A DNA stretch of 64,000 nucleotides from Methylophaga sp. OBS3 (GTDB lineage Bacteria > Pseudomonadota > Gammaproteobacteria > Nitrosococcales > Methylophagaceae), in contig NZ_JAPDMU010000001.1 of the NCBI RefSeq assembly GCF_026319325.1, positions 434,001 to 498,000 of the forward strand, in the 5' to 3' direction. The notes beneath the pieces were generated by a model that had not been told where the DNA came from, did no database searches, and saw only the letters and a program-made list of their open reading frames with translations. The position numbers and the translations under genes were made by a program. This document shows, in pieces, positions 63,757-64,000 of the stretch (its first letter is position 1; every line of letters starts with the position of its first letter).

Positions 63757-64000
63757 ATTGCTCGTTGCTGCCCATTGGGCGTTGTTGTTAATCATCACGG
63801 TAAGTATTGTCTGGTTGTTCGGCAGTAGTTATCAGCTATGGCAACAGGCGAAAATTAATGACTACATTACCAACCCAGAATCTCATGACTTTATTCCTGA
63901 TGATGCCCGTGGCCACTTTGCCAAAGCGAATCAATTAGTGCAGCAAGATGAACCTGATTTAGCGTTAGAGCAGTTAACTTTAGTTCTAGGTTATGAAGGT
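63749..64000 (+). CDS. mxaK: MxaK-like membrane protein (3' partial)
   Basis: The frame starts at ATG 63749, overlapping mxaC by 8 bp, and is open to the right edge (84 codons visible). It begins with a hydrophobic helix (WALLLIITVSIVWLFGSSYQ) followed by a helical, TPR-like stretch (FAKANQLVQQDEPDLALEQL). Size, topology and place after mxaC fit MxaK. The rest lies outside the window; mxaL would be expected next. Confidence 0.7.
   Translation, partial: MNKLLVAAHWALLLIITVSIVWLFGSSYQLWQQAKINDYITNPESHDFIPDDARGHFAKANQLVQQDEPDLALEQLTLVLGYEG

Noticed and set aside
1..64000. Mobile elements, prophage genes, CRISPR arrays or integrated islands
   Set aside because: No transposase, integrase, repeat-spacer array or direct repeats at the tRNA-Leu were seen; gene order and codon use look chromosomal throughout.

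Overview
The window looks like a chromosomal segment of a methylotrophic gammaproteobacterium, most likely close to Methylophaga. This is inferred from the mxaRSACK-type methanol dehydrogenase maturation genes at the right edge, a methanolan-like exosortase B exopolysaccharide locus, and ordinary gammaproteobacterial housekeeping genes (queA, trmJ, cysE, iscR, bioA, ahpCF). No phage, transposase, CRISPR array or rRNA was seen. Most genes are on the + strand in tight operons with frequent 4-bp ATGA overlaps.

Layout. (1) 1-10547: the 3' part of an aryl polyene (APE) pigment cluster: ligase-dehydratase fusion (cut by the window edge), glycosyltransferase, lipid-A-type acyltransferase, thioesterase, LolA-like carrier, MMPL exporter, halogenase-like flavoprotein, DUF3261 lipoprotein, ketosynthase, dehydratase, ketoreductase. 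(2) 10628-13152: a BigR-type sulfide/persulfide detoxification operon with a perfect palindromic operator, ending in a hairpin. (3) 13349-43613: a 30-kb exopolysaccharide locus: MASE1 sensor kinase and NarL-type regulator, undecaprenyl-phosphate sugar transferase, EpsD/L/E/F/G export and chain-length proteins, a PEP-CTERM protein, exosortase XrtB and EpsI, then flippase, polymerase, glycosyltransferases, pyruvyl transferase, two acyltransferases, a GH5 glycosidase, and sugar-nucleotide genes (ugd, manC, manB). It closes with a 13-bp-stem terminator. (4) 43631-48748: a methionine island: Fre-like reductase, divergent metR, then mesX (DUF1852) and mesD (short core MetE), an oxygen-dependent folate-independent methionine synthase pair, and a TauE/SafE permease. 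(5) 48877-53673: tRNA-Leu(CAA), then queA-trmJ-cysE-iscR-iscS-iscA, with a near-consensus IscR type 1 box over the cysE stop codon and no iscU, hscBA or fdx. (6) 53694-57489: bioA, ahpC, ahpF with clear terminators. (7) 57502-64000: a NarX/NarL-like two-component pair transcribed leftwards, divergent from a small membrane-protein ORF and mxaR-mxaS-mxaA-mxaC-mxaK (cut by the right edge).

How it fits together: APE pigment and exopolysaccharide are both envelope or surface products. The exopolysaccharide is predicted to contain mannose and glucuronate with pyruvyl and acyl decorations, and the exosortase probably processes the co-encoded PEP-CTERM protein. The sulfur, cysteine, Fe-S and methionine genes form neighbouring blocks. 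The right end serves methanol oxidation.

Least ordinary points: the MesX/MesD-MetR-reductase island with a repeated 12-bp motif, a 50-codon ORF overlapping both neighbours in the EPS operon, a 45-residue membrane peptide just before mxaR, an EpsG lacking the Walker A lysine, and the isc cluster without scaffold and chaperones.
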